Counted from the stretch's first letter, positions 8,409 to 17,494 are shown. The stretch: DNA of 64,000 nucleotides from an uncultured Duncaniella sp. (GCA_910589485.1 CAJUSW010000009.1:1-64000); one strand, 5' to 3'. Notes: generated from the sequence alone by a model not told the origin. Program-made: numbers and translations.

Positions 8409-9755
8409 TTGTCCAGCCAACACAACGGCTATAAGCACTGGGGCTATCCATTTTACAATGAAATGGATCAGTCCCAGTGCTCTTGATTTCAGCTCGCCAT
8501 CGTTGGTGAGTTGTTTGCTGAAGAACGAGCGGGGTGCTACCCATCCCATGTAGATGCACAGGAGTATTCCTCCTATAGGAAGCATGAAGTTGGTGGTAAC
8601 GGTATCGAGGAAATCAAATATGGTGAGACCGGCGATCTTGAATCCGCTCCAGGGGCCCACCGGCAGTGAGCAGATGGGGCTGAGCACAAGCAAGGGGAGC
8701 ACAACTGTCATTACAGCCTTGGCTCTGGATAAGCCCACTCTCTTCTGCATGAACGCCACCGATACTTCGGCGAGCGATATCGTGGAGGTGAAGGCCGCCA
8801 CGGTAAGTAGCAGGAAGAAGAGGGAGGACCATATGCGCGTGCCGCTCATCTGGGCGAATATCTCGGGAAGGGTGACAAACACCAACGCCGAGCCGGCCAG
8901 GTCGCTGTCCTGCAGACCAAAGGTCATGACGCCGGGGAAAATGATTATACCCATGAAGAATGCCACCATAAGGTCGAGCAGAGATACGGTGACAGCTGTA
9001 CGGGTGAGTTTGGCGTCGGAGGGGAAATAGCTCGCATAGGTTACAAGTATTCCCATTGCGAGGCTAAGGGAGAAGAATGATTGCCCGAGGGCATTGATGA
9101 ATGTGCGGGGTGTCACGGCCGAGAAATCGGGATTGAGGAAGAATGCCAGTCCCTCGCTCGCTTTGTCGAGCGATAACGATACGCAACAGAATACTATCAG
9201 CAATATGAACAGCAACGGCATCATGATGTTGGACATCTTCTCAATGCCGGCCTGGACGCCACGGAGCAGCACGTACAGGTTGGCAAGGATCATGACCACA
9301 GTCATGACGATGGGGCGGTAGGTGCCTGCGATGTATTCACCCATGCGTTGGCTCAGGGAGCCTTCGTTCACGTCGACCGATGAATACAGGTCGCCGGTGA
9401 TGGATTGTATCAGGTACTCGAAAGTCCATCCCGATACCACCATATAAAACGAAAGTATGAGGTAGGACGACAGTATGGCGAGCAGTCCCGTGAGCCACCA
9501 TCCCTTACGCCCGGGGGTGACATTGCGGAATGCACCGGTGGCGTCCGATTCGCCTCCGCGCCCCAGGGCGAATTCGGCTGTCATGACCGGAATGCCCAAG
9601 AGGAAGATGCATATGACGTATATGAAAAGAAATACGGCACCTCCGTTGGCCTGAACTTCGGCCGGAAAGCGCCATACATTACCTAATCCTACGGCCGATC
9701 CTACGGTGGCCGCTATCATGCCTATTTTTGATGCAAATTTTGGTGTGTTTGCCAT
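8400..9755 (-). CDS. sodium-dependent neurotransmitter:sodium symporter (NSS) family transporter
   Basis: Inner-membrane transporter of 451 residues with about 11-12 helices, the LeuT/SNF fold. Helix 1 has the signature ASKIGMIAATVGSAVGLGNVWRFPAEVQANGG (seen as KIGMIAATVGSAVGLGN then VWRFP), with the unwound G-rich segment that binds Na+ and substrate. Helix 6 carries the ALGQSFFSLSLAMG stretch. Family members import amino acids with Na+; substrate unknown. It is monocistronic and leftward; the Crp/Fnr gene next upstream ends 27 bases before its start. Confidence 0.93.
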   Translation of the reverse strand: MANTPKFASKIGMIAATVGSAVGLGNVWRFPAEVQANGGAVFLFIYVICIFLLGIPVMTAEFALGRGGESDATGAFRNVTPGRKGWWLTGLLAILSSYLILSFYMVVSGWTFEYLIQSITGDLYSSVDVNEGSLSQRMGEYIAGTYRPIVMTVVMILANLYVLLRGVQAGIEKMSNIMMPLLFILLIVFCCVSLSLDKASEGLAFFLNPDFSAVTPRTFINALGQSFFSLSLAMGILVTYASYFPSDAKLTRTAVTVSLLDLMVAFFMGIIIFPGVMTFGLQDSDLAGSALVFVTLPEIFAQMSGTRIWSSLFFLLLTVAAFTSTISLAEVSVAFMQKRVGLSRAKAVMTVVLPLLVLSPICSLPVGPWSGFKIAGLTIFDFLDTVTTNFMLPIGGILLCIYMGWVAPRSFFSKQLTNDGELKSRALGLIHFIVKWIAPVLIAVVLAGQLM

Positions 9756-9782
9756 TCTGAAGGTTTGCGTTATTCGGTGTGA

Positions 9783-10484
9783 TTATCCGTATTTTGATAT
9801 TTTACGGAGCTGAGGTTCGTTGAGTATCTTTATTTTGCGTCCATCCACTACGATCAGGTGGTCGTTGACAAACTGTGATAGGGTCCTGATGGCGTTGGAT
9901 GTTGTCATATTTGAAAGGTTTGCGAGGTCCTCGCGTCCGAGATAGATCTTGAGGGTCATATTGTCGTCCTCCTCGCATCCATAGTTGTCAAGCAGCACTA
10001 TGAGAGCCTCGGCGAGGCGTCCGCGTATATGCTTTTGAGTGAGGTTGACGATCTTAGTGTCGGATGATCCGAGGTTGCGCGACAGCTCATGAATGAAAAA
10101 CATGGCAAGCTTGTTATTGTTCATGATCAGGTTCTCGACGATCGACATGGGGATTGACGCGAGGGTGGAGGGTTCGAGGGTTGCAGCGCTGGACACATAG
10201 TGCTCTCCGGCGAAATATGCCCTGTATCCGAAGTACTCCACAGGTTTTATCAATCGGATTATCTGACTGCGTCCGCCTATTCCGTCCTTGTATTTCTTCA
10301 CCTTGCCCTCCATGAGGCACCATAGGAATTCAGGCTCGTCCTTTTCGGCATACACTACTTGATTCTTCTTGTAGTGGTGAATGGTGAAATTGTCAGCGAG
10401 AAGATGCTTTTCCTCGCTGCTCAGAAGCCTCCATATTTCGGCAAAATCATCATTCAGTAATTGCTCTATAGTGCTTTTAATCAT
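9783..10484 (-). CDS. Crp/Fnr-family transcriptional regulator
   Basis: Regulator of 233 residues: cyclic-nucleotide-binding-like beta barrel (about 25-130) and a C-terminal winged helix (about 155-225) with the helix-turn-helix in GREDLANLSNMTTSNAIRTLSQF. There is no N-terminal cysteine cluster, so this is not an oxygen-sensing Fnr. The ATG at 10484 is chosen because the longer reading (TTG at 10520) starts inside the -7 box at 10518-10525. It lies upstream of the NSS transporter gene, same strand, 27 bases apart, so regulation or co-transcription is possible. Confidence 0.9.
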   Translation of the reverse strand: MIKSTIEQLLNDDFAEIWRLLSSEEKHLLADNFTIHHYKKNQVVYAEKDEPEFLWCLMEGKVKKYKDGIGGRSQIIRLIKPVEYFGYRAYFAGEHYVSSAATLEPSTLASIPMSIVENLIMNNNKLAMFFIHELSRNLGSSDTKIVNLTQKHIRGRLAEALIVLLDNYGCEEDDNMTLKIYLGREDLANLSNMTTSNAIRTLSQFVNDHLIVVDGRKIKILNEPQLRKISKYG

Positions 10485-10517
10485 GGGTTGTGCTGTGAAA
10501 CTATGTTTTATAACACG

Positions 10518-10525
10518 CAAAATTA
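10518..10525 (-). promoter_or_regulatory. -7 box for the Crp/Fnr gene
   Basis: TAATTTTG on the minus strand, 33 bases before the chosen ATG. A minus-strand TTTG lies 16 bases upstream, a shorter spacing than usual. Confidence 0.45.
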
Positions 10526-10685
10526 CTTAAAAAGTGGATTGCAAAGATTGTTTCTGATATTAAATAATGTTAAATGCCGGATGCCGCTATGTTGCTGATT
10601 ATGCCATAACATTCAAATTATGATGGATATTGTACAGCCCGTTGATTGTCCGCAGGGATAAAAAGTAAAATCCATGGTGAGACAA

Positions 10686-10717
10686 TTTGGATATTTATTG
10701 AATATTGAGTACCTTTG
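10686..10717 (+). promoter_or_regulatory. promoter of tRNA-Arg
   Basis: TTTG at 10686-10689, a 20-base spacer, then TACCTTTG at 10710-10717: a full Bacteroidetes promoter ending 22 bases before the tRNA. Confidence 0.75.
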
Positions 10718-10739
10718 TGGTGCCCAATCGGGTGGATTC

Positions 10740-10811
10740 GCCTTGGTAGTTCAATGGATAGAATGGGAAATTCCTAATTTTCAGATAGGGGTTCGATTCC
10801 CCTCCGAGGTA
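10740..10811 (+). tRNA. tRNA-Arg (anticodon CCT)
   Basis: A 72-base cloverleaf can be folded by eye. The acceptor stem GCCTTGG pairs with CCGAGGT (two G-T pairs), with discriminator A. The D stem is GTTC/GAAT, the anticodon stem GGAAA/TTTTC with loop TTCCTAA, giving anticodon CCT (reads AGG). The T stem AGGGG/CCCCT encloses TTCGATT. CCA is not encoded. It decodes arginine AGG. It has its own consensus promoter. No integrated element lies beside it in this window. Confidence 0.93.
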
Positions 10812-10998
10812 CTTATTTGTTCGTTCATTTTTTGTTTGTTAGGCCGTCGGTCACATTGTTTGTGGCTGGCGGTTTTACGTTCCAGGTCCCTGCGATAATT
10901 TTCTCTAATAGGGAGTATCGAAAAATACATTAATCATCATCGATCTTTACATCGGGTAAATGCGTTCCTTTGCAAAGTGAAATTTAAAAGCATTGATT

Positions 10999-11205
10999 AT
11001 GAATACTCCATTGTTTACCTGGTGTGCCATCGTGATAGTGATGGCAGTGATGATGATTATAAGATTTGCCACCTCGGCTCATGCCAAGGGCGCTACGCAT
11101 CACAAGTTTTTTGAGATAGGAAGTGAGCGCGAGGAGATTTTCATTCCCGGCGACCCTATCCATGTCGATGACTTAAAGGACTGTGGCGATGACGACGAAT
11201 TCTGA
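10999..11205 (+). CDS. small membrane protein upstream of ThrE-like exporter
   Basis: A 68-residue protein with one hydrophobic helix (about residues 8-28, WCAIVIVMAVMMIIRF) and an acidic cytosolic tail ending DDLKDCGDDDEF. The ATG at 10999 is used; a TTG lies two codons earlier. Its last 17 bases overlap the start of the ThrE-type exporter gene in another frame, which suggests a coupled operon of three genes. No family recognised. It could be a subunit or regulator of the exporter, an inference from position only. Confidence 0.6.
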   Translation: MNTPLFTWCAIVIVMAVMMIIRFATSAHAKGATHHKFFEIGSEREEIFIPGDPIHVDDLKDCGDDDEF

Positions 11206-11977
11206 TGCCGGCACGCCTTCGGTCAAGGAGGTGTGCGACTTCATAACCCGGTATTGCTCATGGCTCGTTGGGTGTGGAGCCACATGTATAAGGGTGGAGA
11301 AGAATGTGGGGCGAATTGCCCGGGCCTATGGCAAGGAGGCTGACATATCCATCATGCCTCGGCACGTGCATGTATCGGTGGTTGATGATGATAGCCACGA
11401 GTCAATGACTTCGATATGCAAGGTGAAGAACACTCCTATCAGCTTCAATATCAATACCCGGCTGAGCGAGTTGAGTTGGGAGATTGCAGACGGGAAGGTG
11501 GATTTCGGTGATGCCGTGCGGCGGTTTGACGAGATAGTGGACAATGACTCTCAGAACTGCTGGGTAGTGCTGTTACTGGTCACGCTTGCCAATGCCTCGT
11601 TCTGTCGGCTATTCGGCGGTGATTTCACTGCCATGGCTATCGTGGGCGTGGCTACTGCCGTGGGCTATTTCCTCAAATTGACAATGCTGAGCCGGGGGAT
11701 AGACATGAGGGTGGTGTTCATCGCATGTTCGTTTGTCTCGGCTGTCCTGGGGGCTACCGATGTGCTTTTCTCGCTTGGCGACACTCCTCTTGTCGCGCTC
11801 GGTACAAGTGTGCTTTACCTCGTGCCCGGTATCCCGTTCCTTAACTCGTTCAGCGATATGCTTTACCGTCATTATATCTGCGCCATAAGCCGTTTCACCG
11901 ATGCAGTGGTCCTCACGTGCTGTCTGTCGATAGGCTTGTGTGGAGGAATGATGCTGATGAATGTGGGGATGTTTTAA
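11189..11977 (+). CDS. threonine/serine exporter, ThrE N-terminal-type half
   Basis: Membrane protein of 262 residues (ATG 11189) of the DUF1212/ThrE family. The cytosolic N-terminal part has the typical CTRYCSWLVGCGATCIRVE-like region (FITRYCSWLVGCGATCIRVE, split by eye into ITRYCSWLV and GCGATCIRVE) and is followed by about five helices from residue 128. In the one-chain ThrE this domain is fused to a second membrane half; here that half is the next gene. Role: export of threonine/serine or related small amino acids by proton exchange, known for the family. Confidence 0.85.
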   Translation: MTTNSDAGTPSVKEVCDFITRYCSWLVGCGATCIRVEKNVGRIARAYGKEADISIMPRHVHVSVVDDDSHESMTSICKVKNTPISFNINTRLSELSWEIADGKVDFGDAVRRFDEIVDNDSQNCWVVLLLVTLANASFCRLFGGDFTAMAIVGVATAVGYFLKLTMLSRGIDMRVVFIACSFVSAVLGATDVLFSLGDTPLVALGTSVLYLVPGIPFLNSFSDMLYRHYICAISRFTDAVVLTCCLSIGLCGGMMLMNVGMF

Positions 11978-11992
11978 TTAATTATAAAGAAT

Positions 11993-12475
11993 ATGATCGG
12001 TCAGATTTTACAAGATGCATTGTTTGCGGCGATAGCCGCTATCGGATTTGCCGCAATCAGTCGGCCCCCACGCAGGGCTTATATCTATTGTGCCATAATA
12101 GCGGCCGTGGGACATTCGTTGCGATATGTGCTGATGAATGTTTTGAGCTGGCATGTGCCTATAATCACGGCTACGCTTGTGGCGTCGTTTGTGATAGGTG
12201 TCCTCGCCGTTTTCCTGTCGCCGGTGGCTAAAACCCCGGCCGAGACTTGCCTTTTCCCGGCATTATTGCCTATGATCCCCGGAATGTATGCCTACAAGGC
12301 CTTCGGAGGATTGGCTATGTGTGTGATAAGGCAGGGGCGCGAGGCTTTCGATTATTATTTCTATCTGTTTGCCGACAATGCCCTCACATGTGGCTGTATA
12401 TTACTGTGCATGGTGGTGGGAGCGACTATCCCGATATTTATATTCAAAAAAGTGTCGTTCCAGGCTACAAGATAG
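11993..12475 (+). CDS. threonine/serine exporter, ThrE C-terminal-type half (DUF3815)
   Basis: A 160-residue protein with four to five hydrophobic helices, matching the DUF3815/ThrE_2 half of the split exporter. The motif PALLPMIPGMYAYKAFGG near residue 90 is the conserved re-entrant-like segment. It starts 15 bases after the first half and surely works with it as a two-subunit exporter. A LysR regulator follows on the same strand 38 bases later. Confidence 0.85.
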   Translation: MIGQILQDALFAAIAAIGFAAISRPPRRAYIYCAIIAAVGHSLRYVLMNVLSWHVPIITATLVASFVIGVLAVFLSPVAKTPAETCLFPALLPMIPGMYAYKAFGGLAMCVIRQGREAFDYYFYLFADNALTCGCILLCMVVGATIPIFIFKKVSFQATR

Positions 12476-12513
12476 GGGGATAATGGTTAAATTTGCAAGG
12501 TATAAGTAATCGT

Positions 12514-13413
12514 ATGGAACTCCGCCAGTTGAGATATTTTGTAAAAGTAGCCGAGACGTTGAACTTCTCGGAAGCGGCACGTGTGCTGTATGTGACCCAG
12601 AGCACTCTTTCGCAACAGGTGAAACAGCTCGAGGTGGAGCTGGACACTCAATTGATGTCGCGCACGAGCCACGGGGTGATGCTCACCGAGGCCGGGAAAG
12701 AGCTGTTGCCCTATGCGCGTCGCACACTGAGGGATGCCGACCAGTGCGTGGAGCGCGTGAACGATCTGAACCGGTTGTCGATCGGCGAACTTAACATCGG
12801 TGTCACGTATTCATTCAGCCCTATACTTACCGAGACGCTGATGTCGTTCATGAGCATGTATCCTAAAGTGAAGCTCAACATATTCTATAAACCTATGGCC
12901 GAGCTTATGGATCTGTTGCTCAAACGGGAGGTGGATTTTGTGCTCGCGTTCAAGCCCACGCGCCCTGTGGAAGGGGTGGAATCGCACATCCTGTTTCAGA
13001 ATTGCCTGTCGGCGATAGTGGGATTGGGCCATCCGTTGGCCTCAAGGACTTCGGTGTCGTTGTCGGAACTTGAAAAGTATGATCTGGCGTTGCCCTCCAA
13101 GGGGTTACAGGCGAGAAATGCGTTCGAGCATGTGATAGCTCCTTATAGCCAGTTCAGGGTGAGAATAGAACTTAATGAGGTGAACATACTCCTTAAGCTG
13201 ATACGCCAGACCAAGCTGGTGTCAGTGCTCGCCGAGGCTACCATCCACAATGAAACGGGAGTGAAAGCTGTTCCGCTCGATATCCCTGACAATGAGATGG
13301 CCGGATGCGTGCATGTGCTCAAGGATGAGTACCGCAAGCAGTCGATGCAGATATTCGTGAAGATGCTGAGCGAGTCAATAGCCGTGAAGGAACGGCAGAA
13401 TTCCTGGATATAA
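12514..13413 (+). CDS. LysR-family transcriptional regulator
   Basis: Regulator of 299 residues. The N-terminal winged helix is typical: MELRQLRYFVKVAETLNFSEAA... with recognition helix around TQSTLSQQVKQLE (split). The effector domain spans about 90-295. The ATG at 12514 is chosen over upstream in-frame starts because family members begin MELRQL. It follows the exporter pair on the same strand and converges on neuB. The target could be the exporter genes; LysR proteins usually control divergent neighbours, which are absent here, so the regulon is unclear. Confidence 0.9.
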   Translation: MELRQLRYFVKVAETLNFSEAARVLYVTQSTLSQQVKQLEVELDTQLMSRTSHGVMLTEAGKELLPYARRTLRDADQCVERVNDLNRLSIGELNIGVTYSFSPILTETLMSFMSMYPKVKLNIFYKPMAELMDLLLKREVDFVLAFKPTRPVEGVESHILFQNCLSAIVGLGHPLASRTSVSLSELEKYDLALPSKGLQARNAFEHVIAPYSQFRVRIELNEVNILLKLIRQTKLVSVLAEATIHNETGVKAVPLDIPDNEMAGCVHVLKDEYRKQSMQIFVKMLSESIAVKERQNSWI

Positions 13414-13432
13414 CCGGAGAATAATGCGGGCG

Positions 13433-14443
13433 TTATAGCCTTATCTGTTCATCCCTATCGAAATCGCTGATAGCCGTGGTGCCGATTACACTGTCCCACA
13501 TCATGGGCGATAGCCCGTCGCCTGGGCGTTTGGTGGTGATATTGTCGGCGGTGAGAAGTTCCCCCTTGGCTATGTGGCGTGAGGCCACTATGCTCTTGCG
13601 GGCTATGGCCATGTTGGGCCGTTCGATATCGGTGGCATGTTTCTCGGGCGATCCTATGGCTTGTTCCACATCGCGGATGGCCTTAACCATCTCGGCCAGT
13701 TCTTCGGGGATGAGTGATGCTTTATGGTCGGGGCCCGGCATGGAGCGGTCAAGCGTGAAATGCTTTTCGATTATCTGCGCACCCATTGCCACGGCTGCTA
13801 TGGGGACGGTAATCCCCTGGGTGTGATCGCTGTACCCTACACCGGCGCAACCCACTTGCCTGAGGGTTTCCATTGCCCGGAGGTTGACCGAACCGGGCGG
13901 GGTGGGGTACTGGGTGGTGCAATGGAGCAGATATATTTTTTCGGATGGGAGTCCGCTGTCGTTGAGGGCGTTTACGGCATCAATGACTTCGCTCAGAGTG
14001 GACATTCCTGTGGAGAGGATTACGGGTTGCCCCATCCCGGCGATGCGTCGGAGGTAGGGGAGATTGGTGATTTCGCCCGACGGGATCTTCCAATAATCCA
14101 TGTCGAGCCGGCTGAGGAAGTCTATGGAGTCCATGTCAAACGGAGTGCTCATGAATCCCACTCCGCATCGCCTGCATTCATTGGCCAATGCGCGGAAATC
14201 CTGGTCCGAAAGCTCAAGGGCTTTAAGCATGGAGAGCTGGTTGCCCTCCTCTCCGCAGTTCTCCTGTTGGTAACGGGCCTTTGGAGCTGAGGCCGAAACG
14301 AGGTTTTCAGCCTTGAATGTCTGGAATTTCACATAGTCGACACCTGCCTCGGCAGCCTTGTGTACAAGTTGAATGGCTGTCTCGAGAGATCCGTTGTGAT
14401 TTACGCCTGCCTCGGCGATGATGATAGTGTGATGATGGCTCAT
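13433..14443 (-). CDS. neuB: N-acetylneuraminate synthase family protein
   Basis: Sialic-acid synthase family, 336 residues, full length. It condenses phosphoenolpyruvate with an N-acetyl-mannosamine-type sugar. The TIM barrel opens with IIIAEAGVNHNGS (residues 6-18) and has KFQTFKAENLVS, the STPFD and the KIPSGE motifs; the C-terminal SAF (antifreeze-like) domain spans about 280-336. Whether it makes Neu5Ac, legionaminate or another nonulosonate cannot be told. The acetyltransferase gene lies 36 bases upstream on the same strand. No neuA or neuC is in the window. Confidence 0.9.
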   Translation of the reverse strand: MSHHHTIIIAEAGVNHNGSLETAIQLVHKAAEAGVDYVKFQTFKAENLVSASAPKARYQQENCGEEGNQLSMLKALELSDQDFRALANECRRCGVGFMSTPFDMDSIDFLSRLDMDYWKIPSGEITNLPYLRRIAGMGQPVILSTGMSTLSEVIDAVNALNDSGLPSEKIYLLHCTTQYPTPPGSVNLRAMETLRQVGCAGVGYSDHTQGITVPIAAVAMGAQIIEKHFTLDRSMPGPDHKASLIPEELAEMVKAIRDVEQAIGSPEKHATDIERPNMAIARKSIVASRHIAKGELLTADNITTKRPGDGLSPMMWDSVIGTTAISDFDRDEQIRL

Positions 14444-14479
14444 TTGCGATTGTGATGGAATGGAAGTGACAGGTCGGAG

Positions 14480-15106
14480 TCAATCATGAAGTCTTTTGGC
14501 GGGCGATCCGGCATATGTGCCCGGCGACTTGATGTCGGCGATCACAGCGCTTGCAAGCCCGATCACGCATCCTCCTGATATTGATATCCCGGGTTTCAGG
14601 GTGGCGCCGGCTCCGATGTAGGTGTTGTCGCCGATGGTGACGCCTCCGCATATCACGGCTCCGGGACCGATGAATACGTTGTCGCCGATGGTACATTCAT
14701 GCTCTATGATGGCTCCCGTATTGATTATGGAGTGTCGTCCTATCCTTGTGCCGGCATTTACGACGGCGCGGTGGAATATGGCTGTGCCGTCACCGATGGT
14801 TGCCGATGGTGAGATTATGGCTGAGGATGATATGATGACGGGGGATGTGTAGCGCCGGTACATGTCGATGATGGATGCGCGCCTTGCAAGATTGCAGTCG
14901 GCCCCGCTGACCATGGTGACCATGATCTCGTGATCGTCGGGGGCACATGAGTCCAGAAATCCGGCATCGTCGCCTAACCACGGAAGCTCCATGAGACGGG
15001 ACGGGCGGGAATCAACATATCCCGTCGCCATGATTGGCGACGGGATTATATCAAGGAGTGAGAGGGCGTGGCCCCCTCCCCCTATGAGAACGAGTTTTTT
15101 GCTCAC
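14480..15106 (-). CDS. NeuD-type sugar O-acyltransferase
   Basis: A 208-residue acetyltransferase of the NeuD/PglD group. The N-terminal Rossmann-like part starts KLVLIGGGGHALSLLDII, the PglD/NeuD sugar-binding domain. From about residue 95 on it has left-handed beta-helix hexapeptide repeats (ISPSATIGDGTAIF, IGDNVFIGPGAVICGGVTIG), which bind acetyl-CoA in a trimer. It precedes neuB in a two-gene leftward unit, so acetylation of a nonulosonic acid or its precursor is the likely job. Confidence 0.85.
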   Translation of the reverse strand: MSKKLVLIGGGGHALSLLDIIPSPIMATGYVDSRPSRLMELPWLGDDAGFLDSCAPDDHEIMVTMVSGADCNLARRASIIDMYRRYTSPVIISSSAIISPSATIGDGTAIFHRAVVNAGTRIGRHSIINTGAIIEHECTIGDNVFIGPGAVICGGVTIGDNTYIGAGATLKPGISISGGCVIGLASAVIADIKSPGTYAGSPAKRLHD

Positions 15107-15118
15107 TTATACGGTTTC

Positions 15119-15727
15119 TTAGAAAAGATATGCTACCGAGATGGTCCAATAGCGGTTCTTGCCCTCGATTCCGGCGCCTTTCACGTCGCTGTCGACAACC
15201 TTGGCGGCTTTGGTGAGGCCGAGGCCGTAGCGTGCGCTCACATCGATGTGCTTGATTAACTGGACACCGATGCCGAAGTTGAGTGCCCAGTCAACCGACT
15301 TGTTGGCGAATCCTTCGGTGATCTGCTTGTGGCTTGTAAGCATCGAGATGCTCGGACCGACAGCAACATATGGGAGCACCACGTTGTTGATCAACGGGAG
15401 CGAGAAGCTATAGCGGAGGTTGAGGGGGATTTCGATATAGTCGCGGTTGTCCTTGGCTATCTGGTTGCTCACCATGAATTCCGAGTTGCGGCGCACGTAC
15501 ATCAATGAAAGGTCGGCTCCGATGCCGATCACAGGCATTTTGAACTCGGTCATGAGGCCGGCTGTCCAGCCGGTCTTGTTGCTGCTGTCGAATGTGCTGT
15601 TGTTGAAGTGGAGCTCGTTGACGGTAAGTCCCACCTTGGGGCCGAATCTGAAAATTCCTCCGGCATTGGCCGAAGCGGTGCCGATCATGAGGGCGATGAA
15701 CGCTAATGCTACTTTTAACGCTTTCAT
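15119..15727 (-). CDS. outer-membrane beta-barrel protein (PorT-like)
   Basis: A 202-residue exported protein: signal peptide MKALKVALAFIALMIGTASANA, then alternating strands of an 8-stranded barrel, ending in the aromatic YWTISVAYLF expected for outer-membrane insertion. The ATG at 15727 is used since the longer reading lacks a signal at its start. Such PorT/OmpW-like barrels are frequent in Bacteroidetes. It stands alone between the NeuD and MltG genes; no ligand or partner can be named. Confidence 0.8.
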   Translation of the reverse strand: MKALKVALAFIALMIGTASANAGGIFRFGPKVGLTVNELHFNNSTFDSSNKTGWTAGLMTEFKMPVIGIGADLSLMYVRRNSEFMVSNQIAKDNRDYIEIPLNLRYSFSLPLINNVVLPYVAVGPSISMLTSHKQITEGFANKSVDWALNFGIGVQLIKHIDVSARYGLGLTKAAKVVDSDVKGAGIEGKNRYWTISVAYLF

Positions 15728-15826
15728 AAATAAATAGTTTTTGATAATGTGGCGGTTCGTGAGGCCGCCGTTGATGAATGTTGCTGTAAAATTAACAAAA
15801 AAGTATGTCAAAAGGTTTAATTGATG

Positions 15827-16912
15827 TTACTTTATGTTACGGCGGTTAAGCTCCTTCTGATACCTTTTTGCATTGGCCTGGTGTGTGGCATAGTCCACGG
15901 CAAAGTTGTGGTAGCCGGAAAAGTCCTCCTTGGCACACATATATATATAATTATGGTGGGGCGCATTGAGCACATCGTCGATAGCTGCACCCGAAGGCAC
16001 ACGTATCGGGCCCGGAGGCAGTCCCTGGATGCGATAGGTATTGTAAGGGGACGCCACCTTGAGGTGTTCGCCCCTGATTCGGCGCAACGAGAAGTCGCCC
16101 ACGGCATATTTCACGGTAGGGTCGGCCTGGAGGCGTATCCCTTTCTCGAGCCGGTTGAGGTAAAGGCGTGCCACCATAGGCCGTTCATCCTTCTTGGCGG
16201 TCTCCTCCTCGATGATCGATGCCACGGTGGCCACCTCGACCTTGCTTAGACCGAGGGCTTTGGCCTTGGCTATGCGGCTGTCGGTCCAGAAATTGTTGCG
16301 GTAGTCAAGGAGTCTTCTCACCACATTCTCAGGGGCCGCGCTCCAGTAGAATTCATATGTGTCGGGGATGAACGCCGCCGGATACATGGCGCGGGAGAAT
16401 CCGTGGGACGGCAACACCTCGGCACATGCGTCCAGAAATTCATCGGGGGTGCATTGCAGCTGAGAGGCTATCCTTTCGGCCAGCTGAGGCATGGTGCGCG
16501 TGCCGTTGAATGTTACCCTTACCGGGGTCTGGCGTCCGGTAGCCATGCGTCGAGCTATCCCGAGAGCGGTGTTGCCGACATTTATGCGGTAGGCGCCCTC
16601 GGTGCGGGCAGGGTTGTTGCCCATCAGTTTCCACATTATATATACGCGCATCCCCATTGAGGATCCCAACGAGCACTTCAGGCTGTCCCTGACTTGGGCC
16701 GGTGTCGCGTCGTGGGGCACATATACCCAGTCACCGTCGCGGTCGGATCCGCCGGTGTAGGGGATGAAAGCAAATGCAAGCACGGCGATGATGCCGACTA
16801 TCACGGCAATGATGGCTGTCATGATGCCTAGGGAGTGCCGGCGAGCCCATGAATTGGCTCCGTCGGCGCGAGAACTGTTCTTTTTCTTTTTTGTGTTGTT
16901 TGTCGAGGCCAT
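15827..16912 (-). CDS. mltG: endolytic murein transglycosylase MltG
   Basis: Inner-membrane lytic transglycosylase (YceG family), 361 residues from ATG 16912. A basic, Lys-rich N-terminus and one helix at about 30-50 anchor it; a LysM-like part (about 70-160) and the catalytic YceG domain follow. The catalytic Glu lies in ASIIEEETAKKDERP near residue 220, followed by LYLNRLEKGIRLQADPTVKYA-type signature (LYLNRLEKGI, then LQADPTVKYA). It cleaves nascent glycan strands and sets their length. It follows the MerR-type gene by 2 bases, so both are one operon. Confidence 0.95.
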   Translation of the reverse strand: MASTNNTKKKKNSSRADGANSWARRHSLGIMTAIIAVIVGIIAVLAFAFIPYTGGSDRDGDWVYVPHDATPAQVRDSLKCSLGSSMGMRVYIMWKLMGNNPARTEGAYRINVGNTALGIARRMATGRQTPVRVTFNGTRTMPQLAERIASQLQCTPDEFLDACAEVLPSHGFSRAMYPAAFIPDTYEFYWSAAPENVVRRLLDYRNNFWTDSRIAKAKALGLSKVEVATVASIIEEETAKKDERPMVARLYLNRLEKGIRLQADPTVKYAVGDFSLRRIRGEHLKVASPYNTYRIQGLPPGPIRVPSGAAIDDVLNAPHHNYIYMCAKEDFSGYHNFAVDYATHQANAKRYQKELNRRNIK

Positions 16913-16914
16913 CG

Positions 16915-17253
16915 TCAACGTAGTTTGTGCAGGGAGTCTATCACCGCCTGTATTCTGTCGCGCACATCGGTGAGCCGTTTCAGGGCCGCGGCTTTGCGCG
17001 AGATGCCGTCGCGGTTGATGCGTATTTCTTCAAGGGCGGCTTCGATCTTGAGGCCCTTGTCATGGACAAGGTATTTGATCATCCTGGCATTGTCGATGTC
17101 GCCCGGGGTGTAATATCGGGTTCCCTTGTCGTTTCGGCGAGGTTTCAGGACATTGAATTGGGTCTCCCAGAACCGTAGGGTGGATGGTGCCACATCAATC
17201 ATCTCGGCAACTTCGCTTATCTTATAATATTTTTTGCTTGTGGTTTGTGCCAT
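16915..17253 (-). CDS. MerR-family transcriptional regulator
   Basis: A 112-residue regulator with only the MerR DNA-binding domain and a short dimer helix. The wing helix-turn-helix is YYKISEVAEMIDVAPSTLRFWE, with the family RYY motif in KGTRYYTPGDID. The ATG at 17253 follows a run of C/T; an alternative ATG five codons upstream would add MLLPP. It is the first gene of the MerR-mltG unit. No effector-binding domain or metal cysteines are present. A -7 box TATCTTTG (minus) is at 17283-17290. Confidence 0.88.
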   Translation of the reverse strand: MAQTTSKKYYKISEVAEMIDVAPSTLRFWETQFNVLKPRRNDKGTRYYTPGDIDNARMIKYLVHDKGLKIEAALEEIRINRDGISRKAAALKRLTDVRDRIQAVIDSLHKLR

Positions 17254-17413
17254 GGGGGGAAGGAGCATATGGCGCTCATGTGCAAAGATACGAATAAAGT
17301 GGCAAAAATCCAGTTAAAAAGCCTCCCTTGTTAAAAAATGGGCTTCGGTTTTACGAAAATTTAAATCTTTTCACATAAAAAGCGCCGTGCGCCAAAAAAA
17401 ATCTAAAAAATAC

Positions 17414-17444
17414 TTTGTCATATCAGTTTTTTGTTATACCTTTG
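17414..17444 (+). promoter_or_regulatory. promoter of small lipoprotein gene
   Basis: TTTG at 17414-17417, 19-base spacer, TACCTTTG at 17437-17444: a textbook Bacteroidetes promoter, 50 bases before the start codon. Confidence 0.75.
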
Positions 17445-17494
17445 CGCTGTTTTTGAAGCTTAAATATTGTTCAATAATTTAACGAGAAAAAGAA

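Noticed and set aside
10740..10811. tRNA-Arg as the prophage attachment site
   Set aside because: The integrase lies 31 kb away, and no copy of the tRNA 3' end was seen near 41.4-41.7 kb.
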